Of a DNA stretch of 64,000 bases, positions 26,353 through 35,458 are shown piece after piece. The number at the start of each line of letters is the position of its first letter. The first letter of the stretch is position 1. The stretch lies in NCBI RefSeq assembly GCF_019599275.1, contig NZ_JAHZTD010000004.1, positions 186,001-250,000 of the forward strand. The letters run 5' to 3'. The DNA is from Hymenobacter sp. HSC-4F20. Lineage in GTDB: Bacteria > Bacteroidota > Bacteroidia > Cytophagales > Hymenobacteraceae. A program made the position numbers and the translations under genes. Below the pieces are notes generated by a model, which worked only from the letters and a program-made list of their open reading frames with translations, was not told the origin of the DNA and did not search any database.

Positions 26353-27366
26353 CTAGGAAAACTGTACGGGTTGAAGTACCTCTGGTAGCTTGGGGGTGGC
26401 TTCCCCAGCCAGGCGGGCGGCAATTACCTGGGCGTGGTAGCGGCCGTTTTCAATGAACCAGCGGCTGGTATTCAGGCCCCCGCACACGGTGCCAGCCAGG
26501 TACACGCCGGGGCGGTTGGTTTCCAGGGTATCGGCGTCGTGGGTGGGAGTTTGGGCGGCGTCGGTCTGGCAGGTGATGCCCAGGGCCGCCAGAAACGAGA
26601 AGTCGGGGTGGTAGCCGGTGAGGGCGTATACGTAGGTAGCCGGCAGGGTTTGTGGGCCTTCGGGCGTCTGGACTTCCACCGTTTCCGGCGTGATGCGACG
26701 GATGGTGGTGTTGAAAAGCGCCTTGATGCGGCCTTCCTTGATGCGGTTGATGAGGTCGGGCCGAATCCAGTACTTCACCGACTCGCTGATTTCCGACCCG
26801 CGCACGACCAGTGTCACGTCGGCGCCGGCGCGCAGCAGCTGCAGGGCTGCTTTGGCCGAAGAGTTCTTGGCCCCCACTACTACCACCTGTTGGCCGGTGT
26901 GAGCGTAGGGCTCCTTGTAGTAGTGCGTTACGTGGGGCAGGTCCTCGCCGGGTACGTGCAGGTAGTTGGGCACGTCGTAGAAACCCGTGGCAATGATGAC
27001 GTAGCGGCAGCCGATGCGTCCTTTCTCCGTGACGACTTCGTAGCGGCCCGCGTCGCCTTCCAGCCCCAGCACCCGCTCGTAGAGGCGCAACTGCAGGTTT
27101 TCGGCGAAGGCTACCCGACGGTAATAATCGAGGCCATCTTCGCGCAGGGGCTTGTAGTGGCTGGTGGGGAAGGGGTGGCCACCGATTTCGAGCAGCTCGG
27201 GGGTAGAGAAGAACTCCATGTTGGTGGGGTAGCCGATGATGGAGTTTACCAGCGCGCCCTTGTCCACGGTTACGACGGAAAAACCACGCCGCTGCACCTC
27301 AATGGCGCAGGCCAGCCCCACGGGCCCGGCCCCGATTACCACGACGTCAAAAAATGATGAAAGCAT
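26353..27366 (-). CDS. ypdA: YpdA family FAD-dependent bacillithiol disulfide reductase
   Basis: 337 residues. The N-terminal FAD-binding motif is VVVIGAGPVGLACAIE; NSIIGYPTNMEFFSTPELLEIGG is specific to YpdA proteins; the second nucleotide-binding motif (VVVVGAKNSSAKAALQL) would bind NADPH; the C-terminus has GVYLAGTVCGGLN. There is no CxxC thioredoxin-reductase active site, as expected for YpdA, which reduces oxidised bacillithiol in species that use that thiol. The presence of the gene suggests the organism makes bacillithiol, although bsh genes are not in the window. It is a single gene convergent with the SGNH gene. Confidence 0.93.
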   Translation of the reverse strand: MLSSFFDVVVIGAGPVGLACAIEVQRRGFSVVTVDKGALVNSIIGYPTNMEFFSTPELLEIGGHPFPTSHYKPLREDGLDYYRRVAFAENLQLRLYERVLGLEGDAGRYEVVTEKGRIGCRYVIIATGFYDVPNYLHVPGEDLPHVTHYYKEPYAHTGQQVVVVGAKNSSAKAALQLLRAGADVTLVVRGSEISESVKYWIRPDLINRIKEGRIKALFNTTIRRITPETVEVQTPEGPQTLPATYVYALTGYHPDFSFLAALGITCQTDAAQTPTHDADTLETNRPGVYLAGTVCGGLNTSRWFIENGRYHAQVIAARLAGEATPKLPEVLQPVQFS

Positions 27367-27485
27367 ATATATTTAATTTCTGCTACACGGAAAGCTGCCG
27401 CCCTGTCGTTCAGTAGGTTGAAGGCAATACAACCAACAGTTACGTGGGTTAGCTATGAGCCTATTAAATACCTAACAAATTCATT

Positions 27486-27983
27486 ATGAAAAGTATTCGG
27501 AGTGTGCTGCTGGTTGCGGCAATTGGGTTGGGTAGCTGTGCAAAAGAACAGAAGCTGCCTTCACCTTCTCTTACCAAAGAAGAACTAGCTATTGCCGATA
27601 GCAACTGGCGGCTGGTGGGGTACCTATATGAGGCAACGCCCAAGGCCGGTGGCCCAACCACTACCATCAATTATTTTCCCCGGCTCACTTGCGAGAAAGA
27701 CGACCTGTATGGCTTTAAGTCTGATAACCAGCTGATTTGGATTCAGGGCAACGACGTGTGGGCAGGTAATCCGGCCGGTTCCGCACCCTGGGCTACCTGG
27801 CAAATAACGGCGAACAATGCTCAACTGCCGCTGAATCGGAACGGAGAGAACTACTTTCATTTTAACCGGAATGGGCGCGCCGGTCTGCTACCCGCCTTCG
27901 ACATAGTTAGGCTCACTGCCGATGATCTGGTGCTGAAAAACAACGTGGTGCGCGCGGCTGATTCCGTCATTACCATCACGTAG
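27486..27983 (+). CDS. Small lipoprotein, lipocalin-like fold suspected (copy 1)
   Basis: 165 residues with a lipoprotein signal (MKSIRSVLLVAAIGLGSCAK). The mature part starts with a helix, then NWRLVGYLYE, CEKDDLYGFKSDNQLIW, WATWQITANNAQL and late strands, as in small lipocalin-like Bacteroidota lipoproteins. The protein at 28739 shares its plan: W-R, Cys-Glu-x-Asp-Asp-x-Tyr-x-Phe, W-x-T-W-Q. The two are probably paralogues separated by the DoxX-like gene. No catalytic motif. A role at the outer membrane is inferred from the lipid anchor only. Confidence 0.78.
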   Translation: MKSIRSVLLVAAIGLGSCAKEQKLPSPSLTKEELAIADSNWRLVGYLYEATPKAGGPTTTINYFPRLTCEKDDLYGFKSDNQLIWIQGNDVWAGNPAGSAPWATWQITANNAQLPLNRNGENYFHFNRNGRAGLLPAFDIVRLTADDLVLKNNVVRAADSVITIT

Positions 27984-28022
27984 TCGTTTGTGAAAAACTA
28001 GCGACTATCAGCTAGGTCTGAC

Positions 28023-28460
28023 CTATTCTACTGCCTTGGTCCCACGTTTCCGCAGTGCTTGCAATGCCCCCGTACTCCATAAGGCCCAACCCATGAGCAC
28101 AGGCTGGAAGAATAGCCGCCCGAAGCGTTTGGCATCCGTGTCGAGGCCGAAGGCGGAAATATGGTGGGTGTACTGGTGAATGTTGCCCGGAAACACAGCG
28201 GCGTAAAAGGCAGCCAGGCCGATGCCCATACGTACGCGGTTCCGGCCCTTCAGCGCCAAAAGCGCCAGCCCCAGCCCGATTTCCACTACCCCCGAGGCCA
28301 AGACCACACTGTCTTTATCCAACGGCACGAAATCGGGCACCTGAGCCTGAAACTCCTGGCGGGCGAACGTGAGGTGGCCCGTGCCGGCTACGAGCATGAA
28401 AGTGCCCAGCACGCCGCGGGCTATGTTCTGCAGCGTGGTCGTGTGCGTGTTTTCCAGCAT
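28023..28460 (-). CDS. DoxX-like four-helix membrane protein
   Basis: 145 residues with four membrane segments. The pattern ARGVLGTFMLVAGTGHLTF, VLASGVVEIGLGLALLA, then PGNIHQYTHHI matches the DoxX/DoxD-like superfamily, often linked to quinone or redox stress proteins; the chemistry of most members is unknown. It is convergent with the upstream small lipoprotein gene, and its 5' side carries an unusually structured GC-rich leader (28471-28569). Confidence 0.8.
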   Translation of the reverse strand: MLENTHTTTLQNIARGVLGTFMLVAGTGHLTFARQEFQAQVPDFVPLDKDSVVLASGVVEIGLGLALLALKGRNRVRMGIGLAAFYAAVFPGNIHQYTHHISAFGLDTDAKRFGRLFFQPVLMGWALWSTGALQALRKRGTKAVE

Positions 28461-28470
28461 AAAGGTTGGT

Positions 28471-28569
28471 TGCGCCAGGATTAGTCCGGCCGTAGGCTAT
28501 ACGGCCCAGCGGCCGGACCGGATACCCTAGCCTGAAGGAGCCCGAAGGTGAGCCTCCGCTTCTGGCGCA
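28471..28569 (-). promoter_or_regulatory. Candidate structured 5' leader of the DoxX-like gene
   Basis: On the minus strand this 99-base stretch can close with an 8-bp outer stem (TGCGCCAG/CTGGCGCA, 28562-28569 with 28471-28478). It contains an inner 9-bp stem (28510-28518 with 28484-28492; GTCCGGCCG/CGGCCGGAC) and a further GC-rich arm. It ends 10 bases before the ATG at 28460. It matches no riboswitch class that I recognise. Confidence 0.3.
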
Positions 28570-28738
28570 GTTAAGGGGCCTGGTGCCTGAAGCTCCGCGT
28601 TAAGGTACCCGGCCGGATATACCACCCGACGCTCCCGGACGAATTAAACCAATAAAAAATCGGACACACAACGCAATGCTAAGCTACCCAGTCAGGGTAA
28701 GACAAAGCGACATTCACCTCATTTTTAAACCTAAACCT

Positions 28739-29230
28739 ATGCTAAGAAAAACCAGTATCTACCTTGCCGTATTACTCGGCCTAAGTGCCTGCAATAAAAA
28801 AGAAACCGTGCTTAGCCAACGCGAAACGTGGCTTTCAGCGGGTGGCTGGCGAATGACCAACTACACGTACAACACGCGGGCCGCAGCCAATGGAACGCCC
28901 ATCCAGCTGGAGTTCATAACCGGAAGGGAATGCGAGGCGGATGATGTGTACCGCTTCGAGGCGACCAGCAAGCTGCAATGGGATAAAAGCGGCACGCTCT
29001 GCACAACGCCCCAGCCTGCCCTCGTAGAATGGGGCACCTGGCAACTGCTGGACCAAGACACCAAGTTGGCCATAAACCATCAGGGAAATGTGCAGTTTCC
29101 CTACACCGGAGCCGTAACCGGCCCGTTGCATATCCGGGAGCTCAATGCTACCACCATGCTGCTGGAAACACCCGAAATTCAGGCCCGGGATTCAATCATG
29201 ACGTACACGTACCGGTTTGTTCGGCAGTAA
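28739..29230 (+). CDS. Small lipoprotein, lipocalin-like fold suspected (copy 2)
   Basis: 163 residues from the ATG at 28739 (the frame opens at 28676). The signal MLRKTSIYLAVLLGLSACNK has lipobox LSAC. The mature part GGWRMTNYTYNTRA, RECEADDVYRFEATSKLQWD, EWGTWQLLDQDTKLAI follows the same plan as the protein at 27486, so they look like diverged paralogues. No enzymatic motif. It has its own strong terminator. Function unknown. Confidence 0.78.
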   Translation: MLRKTSIYLAVLLGLSACNKKETVLSQRETWLSAGGWRMTNYTYNTRAAANGTPIQLEFITGRECEADDVYRFEATSKLQWDKSGTLCTTPQPALVEWGTWQLLDQDTKLAINHQGNVQFPYTGAVTGPLHIRELNATTMLLETPEIQARDSIMTYTYRFVRQ

Positions 29231-29240
29231 GCCTGGGCCC

Positions 29241-29293
29241 TGCAAAAAGCCCCGCTCCGGTCTGTTTAATCAGTCGGAGCGGGGCTTTTTGCA
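29241..29293. terminator. Strong bidirectional terminator
   Basis: A perfect 19-bp stem (29241-29259 with 29275-29293) containing A5/T5 tracts, between the small lipoprotein gene and the convergent polA. Confidence 0.9.
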
Positions 29294-29309
29294 GTTAAAG
29301 AGAGTGTGC

Positions 29310-32201
29310 TTAGTGGGCCTGCAGCCAGTTGCGGCCGGTGCCTACCTCTACTTCCAGGGGCACGCCGTGGGGTAGGAGCAGGGCGGTAGCCATCAGCTCC
29401 TTGATTTTGGGCGTGATGAATTCCACCTCTTCCTGCACCGCATCAAACACCAGTTCGTCGTGCACCTGCAGAATCATCTTGGTGCCGAGCTTCTCCTGAA
29501 TCAGCCACTCGTGGATGTTGATCATGGCCTTCTTGATGATGTCGGCGGCAGTGCCTTGGATGGGCGCGTTGATGGCGTTGCGCTCGGTGTAGCCGCGCAG
29601 GGTAGCGTTGCGCGAGTTGATGTCGCGGAGGTAGCGGCGGCGGCCCAGCAGGGTAGTGGCGTACTCCAGCTCCCGGGCCCGGTTGATGCTGTCGTCCATG
29701 AACTTCTTCACCGACGAAAACTCCTCGAAGTAGGTATCGATGATGTCGGTGGCTTCTTTGCGCGAAATGCCGATGCGCTGGGCCAGGCCAAAGGCCGAAA
29801 TGCCGTAGATGATACCGAAATTGACGGTTTTGGCCTTGCGACGCATCTCACTGTCGACCTGATCCAGAGGCACACGGAATACTTTGCTGGCCGTGCTGGT
29901 ATGAATGTCGAGGCCCTGGCGGAAGGCCTCAATCATCGTCTCGTCGCCCGAGAAGTCGGCCATGATGCGCAGCTCCACCTGCGAGTAGTCGGCCGCTAGT
30001 AGCACGTGCTGCTCGTCGCGCGGCACGAAGGCCTTGCGGATTTCCCGGCCTTTCTCGGTGCGGATAGGAATGTTCTGGAGGTTGGGGTTAGTGGAGCTGA
30101 GGCGGCCGGTGGCCGTTACGGCCTGGTTGAAGCTAGTGTGCACCCGGCCATCAGCCTCACAGACCAGCTGGGGTAGGGCCTCTACGTAGGTAGAGCGCAG
30201 CTTGGTAAGCTGGCGGTGCTCCAGAATCAGGCCGGCAATGGGGGCGTCGGCGGCCAGCTGGCTTAGGATTTCCTCGCCGGTGGCGTACTGGCCGGTTTTG
30301 GTTTTCTTGATTTTACCGCCGCCCAGGCCCATTTTATCGAACAGGACTTCGCCCAACTGCTTCGGCGAGCCAATGTTGAACTCCTGCCCGGCCTCTGAGA
30401 AGATCTGCTTCTCGATGTCCTGAATGTAGCCTTGCAACTCGGCCGAGTATTCGCCCATAGCCGAGGAGTCAATCTTCACGCCCTCGTACTCGATGTCGGC
30501 CAGCACCGGCACCAGCGGGTTTTCTACCTCGTTCAGCAAGTCGAGCAGGCCTACTTCCCTGAGCATGGGCTCGAATACGTGCTTGAGCTGCAGAGTCACG
30601 TCGGCATCCTCACAGGCATAGTCCGACACCTCGGCGGGGGGGAGGTCGGCCATGGTTTTCTGGTTTTTGCCTTTCGGGCCGATCAGCTCCAGAATGCTCA
30701 CGGGCGTGTAGTGCAGGTAGGTTTCGGCCAGCACATCCATGTTGTGGCGCATGTCGGGCTCCAACAGGTAGTGGGCCAGCATGGTATCGAAGAGGCGGCC
30801 GCGCATCCGCACCCCGTAGTGGCGCAGAATGGTGAGGTCGTACTTGATGTTCTGGCCCACTTTCACAATGTGCTCGGCATCAAAGAAGGGGCGGAACTCA
30901 TCCACCAGGGCCTGGGCCGCAGCCTGGTCGTCGTGGGGCACGGGTACGTAGTAGGCCTCGCCGGGCAGCCAGCAGAAGGAGAGGCCCACCAAGCGGGCCG
31001 TCATGGTGTCGAGGCCGGTGGTTTCGGTATCGAAGCTGACTTCGGTTTGCTGGAGCAGAAACTTGAGCAGACTCTGGCGCAGCTCGGGCGTGTCGATGAG
31101 GTGGTACTGGTGGGGTACGTCCTGCAGGGTCAGGCGCGGACCGGCGGGTGCCCCGAAGGAGCCGGTTTCGCCTTCTTCGGCGGCCATGCCCACGGCCGCA
31201 TCGGCCGAGGACGCGAACAGGCTGCCCTGCCCCTCGGCCACACGGGGGCGGCGCGAGCCGGCCCGTGGGTTGGTGCGGTCGGCTACCGGAGCGCCTGCCG
31301 CACTACTTCCACCCAACACCCGAGCTGCCAGCTGCCGGAACTCCAACTCCTCGAACAGCTGCTGCAATTGCTCTACGTTGGGCTGTTCCAGGCGCAGGTT
31401 TTCCTCGTGAAACTCAATGGGTACGTCGAGGTGGATAGTGGCCAGCTCCTTGCTCAGCAAGCCTTGCTCGGCGAAATTGCGCACGTTTTCCTGCTGCTTG
31501 CCCTTGAGCTTATCCACGTTGGCAATCAGGTTTTCGACGGAGCCGAACTCCTGCACCAGCTTCTTGGCCGTTTTCTCCCCGATGCCCGGAATGCCCGGAA
31601 TGTTGTCGGAGGCGTCGCCCTGCAGGCCCAGAATGTCGATTACCTGCTCCACGCGCTCAATCTCGAAGCGCTCCAGCACGTGCTGCACGTCCAGCACCTC
31701 GGCGGCGTTGCCCATGAAGGCGGGCCGGTAAATCTTGATGCAGTCCGTCACGAGCTGGCAGTAGTCTTTGTCGGGCGTCATCATGAACACCTCCCCGAAC
31801 CCCTGCTTTTCGGCGCGCTGGGCCAGGGTGCCAATTACGTCGTCGGCCTCGAAGCCATCCACCATCAGAATAGGGATGTTGAAGGCCTGAATGATGCGCT
31901 TGATGTAAGGAATGGCCAGCCCGATGTCCTCGGGCATAGCCTGGCGCTGGGCCTTGTATTCGGCAAACTGCTCGTGGCGGAACGTCTTTTTCTGGGCATC
32001 GAAAGCCACCCCGATGTGAGTCGGCTTTTCCTTCTGCAGCACTTCCACCAGCGTGTTCGTGAAGCCGAGGATAGCGCCGGTATTAAGGCCCTTGGAATTG
32101 ACGCGCGGGTTTTTGCTGAAGGCAAAGTGGGCGCGGTAAATCAGGGCAAAAGCGTCGAGCAGAAAGAGCTTGTGGGGCTGGGAAGCAGGAGCGTCGGTCA
32201 T
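29310..32201 (-). CDS. polA: DNA polymerase I
   Basis: 963 residues from the ATG at 32201; 31 more in-frame codons upstream lack coding character. Three domains. The 5'-3' exonuclease (about 10-300) has LFLLDAFALIYRAHFAF, the metal site MVDGFEADDVIGTLA and the GIPGIGEKTAKKLVQEFG helix-hairpin motif. The 3'-5' exonuclease (about 375-560) keeps Asp391 and Glu393 in SFDTETTGLD, so proofreading is likely active. The polymerase domain (about 590-963) has motif A with Asp738 in AADYSQVELRIM, motif B RRKAKTVNFGIIYGIS and motif C Asp915 in QVHDELVFD. A roughly 60-residue Ala/Gly-rich insert follows the 5' nuclease. It is a single-gene unit, and a TACCTTCG box lies directly before the start. Confidence 0.97.
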   Translation of the reverse strand: MTDAPASQPHKLFLLDAFALIYRAHFAFSKNPRVNSKGLNTGAILGFTNTLVEVLQKEKPTHIGVAFDAQKKTFRHEQFAEYKAQRQAMPEDIGLAIPYIKRIIQAFNIPILMVDGFEADDVIGTLAQRAEKQGFGEVFMMTPDKDYCQLVTDCIKIYRPAFMGNAAEVLDVQHVLERFEIERVEQVIDILGLQGDASDNIPGIPGIGEKTAKKLVQEFGSVENLIANVDKLKGKQQENVRNFAEQGLLSKELATIHLDVPIEFHEENLRLEQPNVEQLQQLFEELEFRQLAARVLGGSSAAGAPVADRTNPRAGSRRPRVAEGQGSLFASSADAAVGMAAEEGETGSFGAPAGPRLTLQDVPHQYHLIDTPELRQSLLKFLLQQTEVSFDTETTGLDTMTARLVGLSFCWLPGEAYYVPVPHDDQAAAQALVDEFRPFFDAEHIVKVGQNIKYDLTILRHYGVRMRGRLFDTMLAHYLLEPDMRHNMDVLAETYLHYTPVSILELIGPKGKNQKTMADLPPAEVSDYACEDADVTLQLKHVFEPMLREVGLLDLLNEVENPLVPVLADIEYEGVKIDSSAMGEYSAELQGYIQDIEKQIFSEAGQEFNIGSPKQLGEVLFDKMGLGGGKIKKTKTGQYATGEEILSQLAADAPIAGLILEHRQLTKLRSTYVEALPQLVCEADGRVHTSFNQAVTATGRLSSTNPNLQNIPIRTEKGREIRKAFVPRDEQHVLLAADYSQVELRIMADFSGDETMIEAFRQGLDIHTSTASKVFRVPLDQVDSEMRRKAKTVNFGIIYGISAFGLAQRIGISRKEATDIIDTYFEEFSSVKKFMDDSINRARELEYATTLLGRRRYLRDINSRNATLRGYTERNAINAPIQGTAADIIKKAMINIHEWLIQEKLGTKMILQVHDELVFDAVQEEVEFITPKIKELMATALLLPHGVPLEVEVGTGRNWLQAH

Positions 32202-32206
32202 ATCTG

Positions 32207-32214
32207 CGAAGGTA
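32207..32214 (-). promoter_or_regulatory. Putative -7 element of polA
   Basis: TACCTTCG on the minus strand, five bases before the ATG at 32201. If used, transcription would start at or just inside the start codon. Confidence 0.4.
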
Positions 32215-32516
32215 CGCAAGGCGGCGGGGTAGAGGTTGGAAGTTTCTGCAAGGTTATGCGCCGGCGGGCCACACCGGCCCTCCGGCGCGGGCAAGCGGGC
32301 AACCCGCTAGGCCTCAGCGGCCGGATTTTGTCGGTTGGGGCAGCAGCGTCCTGCTTGCAGCAAGAATTTTAGTTACATAACCGGGGGTGGTGGTCAGGTA
32401 GCGTCAAAGCAGCACGGCTACCTTGCACCGTCATACGGGCTGCTGCCCGCCGTATTCCCGTGTTTTCTCGTTTGGCCGGGCTTCTACTGGCCGTTATTCT
32501 ATTTCCTTCCATCCTC

Positions 32517-32940
32517 ATGCGTACCCTGCTTTGGGCTGCCCTGCTGGGGCCAGTCCTGCCCTGGCCCAGGCGCCTACCCCGGTCCCTGACTTAACGACCA
32601 CCTACCGACACCAACTGGGCCTAACGGCCAGCCCCGTGCTCGACGGCTTTTTCCGCAACAACCGCTCCCTACCCCTGGGCCCCAGGTAGCAGCTTTTTGG
32701 TGTATCCCAACGAGGGCATGGTGTTGAATGCGCATGAAGCAAACTCCCGGGGCCAGGCCTACAGCGGCAACGCTGCCTGGAACTGGGTCGAAACGCCGCT
32801 GACCAGTGCCCACCGCGTTTCCACTGCCTCGCCCTACGGCTATCCGGTTCGGGCGCCCGGCTCCGATGGCGGCACCAGCAGATACAGGTGCGGCGCTAGC
32901 AGCCCTCCATCTGTACTTCCTAAACCACCCCGCCGGAGCG
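32517..32940 (+). pseudogene. Decayed exported-protein gene with frameshift and stops
   Basis: An ATG at 32517 opens a signal peptide (MRTLLWAALLG) in one frame that runs into a stop after about 25 codons. The signal peptide's cleavage region and mature start continue in a different frame (SPALAQAPTPVPDL ... TTYRHQLGL), stopping at about 32689. Further gene-like sequence (AAWNWVETPLTSAHRV) lies in the first frame again near 32780. One small indel near 32550 plus later damage explains this. A TACCTTGC box at 32421-32428 and a T6-ended GC-rich stretch at 32921-32947 may be its old promoter and terminator. The parent family is not recognised. Confidence 0.6.
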
Positions 32941-32993
32941 GTTTTTTCCTGCTTGCCCCCGGCACGCGAGAAGCCGTTGCGGTAGGCGCTACC

Positions 32994-35417
32994 CTACAAC
33001 GGCTGTTTCACCTCGAACGTACAGCTGGTGCTACCTGCCAAACCAGTGTTCGATAATCCTTGAACTACTACTACGTAGCGGCCAGCCTGGTCGCCGGTGT
33101 AGAACTCCAGTTGCTGTGGGGCGCTGCCCGTAGTGGTTACGCTGGGGTTCCAGTACAAGAGGTTGCGCAGGTCGGGTAGGCGGCTCTGCTGAGCCTGCGG
33201 AGTATCGTAGCGGGGCGCGTAGAACTCGCGCGGTACCTGCAGCCCCTCGTACTCTTGCACTAGGGCCCGCGCATCTAAGGGCAGGCCTCCTAGGTTGCCT
33301 TTGTAGGTAGTAAAGCTCACAATACCGCTGTACATAGTCCGGCCCTGGAAATACCGGCGGTCCAGCACTTCCAGCTTCTGGATAGTGAGGGGGTCCAGGG
33401 CCATCGCGTGGTTGGTATTAAAGACCGGAACCCCATCTACCAGCACCAGGGGCGGATCGGTAAAGATGGAACGGTTGGGATTGTCGAGCACCGTGAAATG
33501 AAAGCCGTCTTTCTTCAGGCGCACCTTCACCCCGGGCACATACTCGCGCAGTACTTCTTCTACTGTCTTAAAGCGGGTATAATCGTCGAGCCGGTAACGC
33601 TCATCGGGCTGGCCGTAAAAGGCCAGGCTATCGACGGGAGGCGGGGCAAACACGTTGTTGTAGTTGCGGAAATACGTGTTGTGCACCTGAGTCTGCACGT
33701 GGCGCTGGGTGAAGTCGTCCCGGAACCGGGCATACGGCGCGAAGACAGGAGCGGCAAGGCCGGTAGCAAAAACCGCCGAGTAGGGCGAGAATATATCCAC
33801 CCGGTAGGTGCTGTCCTGCCGCGGATTGGTTTGCACTATGATTTCGCGCGGCCCGTAGAAGTCGGTGGTTTCAAACTGAATGTTCCCCGTGGGCCCGCTA
33901 ATGGAATTGCTTAGCCGGGCCAAGCGGCCAGGGCAAGTCAGGTAGGCTGTGACGTCGGCGGCGGGCTGGTTGGTTGTGCGGTGGGTAATCTGACCCTGTA
34001 TCAGGTGGCCGTTGAGTTCGGGCAGGTAAGCAAACGCTGGGAGCTGTGGGCGCAGCACATCTTCCCACCGAAACCGTCGCCAGCCGTGGGTGAGCATGAG
34101 GTTATCGGTGGCGGCGGCTACCTCGGCCTCGGTGCTAGTCAGGTAGTAGTCCGGGTTTTCTACGGTGCCCCGCAGGTCGGAAGTTAGCCACAGGTAGCTG
34201 CTAATGCTAGGGCTGGGCGTGGCCGAAAGCGAATCGAGGCGGTAAACGGCCACCGACAGGCTGGCGGGGGAGGGTTGCTCCGTTGCGCCCGTCGCTATGC
34301 GTACGCTCACTTTGGTACGGGTAGGGTAGGTAGGGCGGTCGGTCTGGGCACTCAGGCGCAAGGGCTGGGCGGGGCGCCGGAAATACAGCCGTTCGCACAC
34401 GGGCTGGCGGCGGCTATTGAAGACGGTGAAGTGAGAAATTCCTTCGGCCAGGGTTTGCGGATCGAGGGCAAACTCGGCCCGCCCGTTTACCAAAGTCCGG
34501 CTCGTGGCTACCAACAGGCGTTGCCGGGCGTGAACCAGCAGCAGCACCGGCTCGGTACCGTGGCCAGGGGCTTGCACCACCACGTTCAGCTGGGCCGGGC
34601 GGGGGGCCTCCAGCCGCATCACGTAGCCCGCCGGGTGAGCCGCCGGGAGCAGGTGGGATACCACGCGCCCAGTGGGCAGTTTCAGGCGGGCGGTGTAGGC
34701 GGCGGCGGTAGAAGGAGTAAACCAGAACGAGCCTAGCCCAAACCGCAGGGTTTTGAAGGTGGTAAGTGGCTGGCCCTGGGCGTTTAGCACAGTGCCCTCC
34801 ACCGGTACGCTCCGGCCTGCTCGGTCCGTAACCTTAAAGGCCACTTTGCTGCTGATGCCCTGGACCAGATTGCCCCCCTCGGGAAAAAACTGTACGTCGT
34901 AGGAAGCAGTATCCAGGGTAGAAACCACCCCGGAGGCGCGGGCGGTATTGACGATGGTGACCGAACTGTGAAAGTAGAAATCCGGACTGAAATTCTTCAT
35001 CCAGTTGGTGTAAGCCCGCACCGTGTAGCTACCCGAAGGCAGCGAAGACGCCAGTTGAAACGAGCCGCGGCCGGTGGCGTTCTTCAGCGGAATCTTGCCC
35101 TGTAGCACAGCCCGCCGGTTTTTATCCAGCACCTCCACGTAGGCTACCGTGCTCAGGGAAAGTGGTTTAGAATAGGTGCCATCGGTGGCGTACACCTTAA
35201 ACCACATCACCTCCCCACTAAGGTACACGGGCCGGTCCAGGTGCAGAAACAGCTTTTCCTGGAGCGTCTGCTGCTGGTAGCGGGTAAATTGCTGCGGTAC
35301 GCTTGTCAGTGAGTCGGTTTGTGCCCGGGCTACCCCGGAGCTAGCTAGGCCAAGCCAGAGCCATCCCGTAGCGCGGAGAAAAGCGAAAGCAAAGCGAACA
35401 ATTGGTGAGAGTAGCAT
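32994..35417 (-). CDS. Large exported MG2-like protein with TonB-plug-like C-terminus
   Basis: 807 residues with a signal peptide (about 1-32). The N-terminal part has the macroglobulin-type strand signature seen in Bacteroidota surface proteins: EKLFLHLDRPVYLSGEVMWFKVYA and GSFQLASSLPSGSYTVRAYTNWM. Further Ig-like domains follow. A carboxypeptidase-regulatory-like segment (TNQPAADVTAYLTC) comes in the second half. Near the C-terminus is a receptor-plug-like region (VEEVLREYVPGVKV, PPLVLVDGVPVFNT, LTIQKLEVLDRR), but no full beta-barrel. It is the last gene of a five-gene outer-membrane operon. A periplasmic or surface scaffold working with the receptor is plausible; the function is unknown. 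Confidence 0.85.
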   Translation of the reverse strand: MLLSPIVRFAFAFLRATGWLWLGLASSGVARAQTDSLTSVPQQFTRYQQQTLQEKLFLHLDRPVYLSGEVMWFKVYATDGTYSKPLSLSTVAYVEVLDKNRRAVLQGKIPLKNATGRGSFQLASSLPSGSYTVRAYTNWMKNFSPDFYFHSSVTIVNTARASGVVSTLDTASYDVQFFPEGGNLVQGISSKVAFKVTDRAGRSVPVEGTVLNAQGQPLTTFKTLRFGLGSFWFTPSTAAAYTARLKLPTGRVVSHLLPAAHPAGYVMRLEAPRPAQLNVVVQAPGHGTEPVLLLVHARQRLLVATSRTLVNGRAEFALDPQTLAEGISHFTVFNSRRQPVCERLYFRRPAQPLRLSAQTDRPTYPTRTKVSVRIATGATEQPSPASLSVAVYRLDSLSATPSPSISSYLWLTSDLRGTVENPDYYLTSTEAEVAAATDNLMLTHGWRRFRWEDVLRPQLPAFAYLPELNGHLIQGQITHRTTNQPAADVTAYLTCPGRLARLSNSISGPTGNIQFETTDFYGPREIIVQTNPRQDSTYRVDIFSPYSAVFATGLAAPVFAPYARFRDDFTQRHVQTQVHNTYFRNYNNVFAPPPVDSLAFYGQPDERYRLDDYTRFKTVEEVLREYVPGVKVRLKKDGFHFTVLDNPNRSIFTDPPLVLVDGVPVFNTNHAMALDPLTIQKLEVLDRRYFQGRTMYSGIVSFTTYKGNLGGLPLDARALVQEYEGLQVPREFYAPRYDTPQAQQSRLPDLRNLLYWNPSVTTTGSAPQQLEFYTGDQAGRYVVVVQGLSNTGLAGSTSCTFEVKQPL

Positions 35418-35458
35418 AGAAACGCGGCAGGAAGAGCAACAAACGAAAGGGGGGAGCC

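Noticed and set aside
30432-32372. 646-codon open frame antisense to DNA polymerase I
   Set aside because: Its sense partner has all catalytic motifs. The antisense frame is a by-product of high GC and shows no domain or start signal.
32423-32689. Open frame taken as an intact small protein
   Set aside because: Its first 35-40 codons are unlike a signal peptide, and the real signal peptide start is in another frame; a frameshifted remnant fits better.
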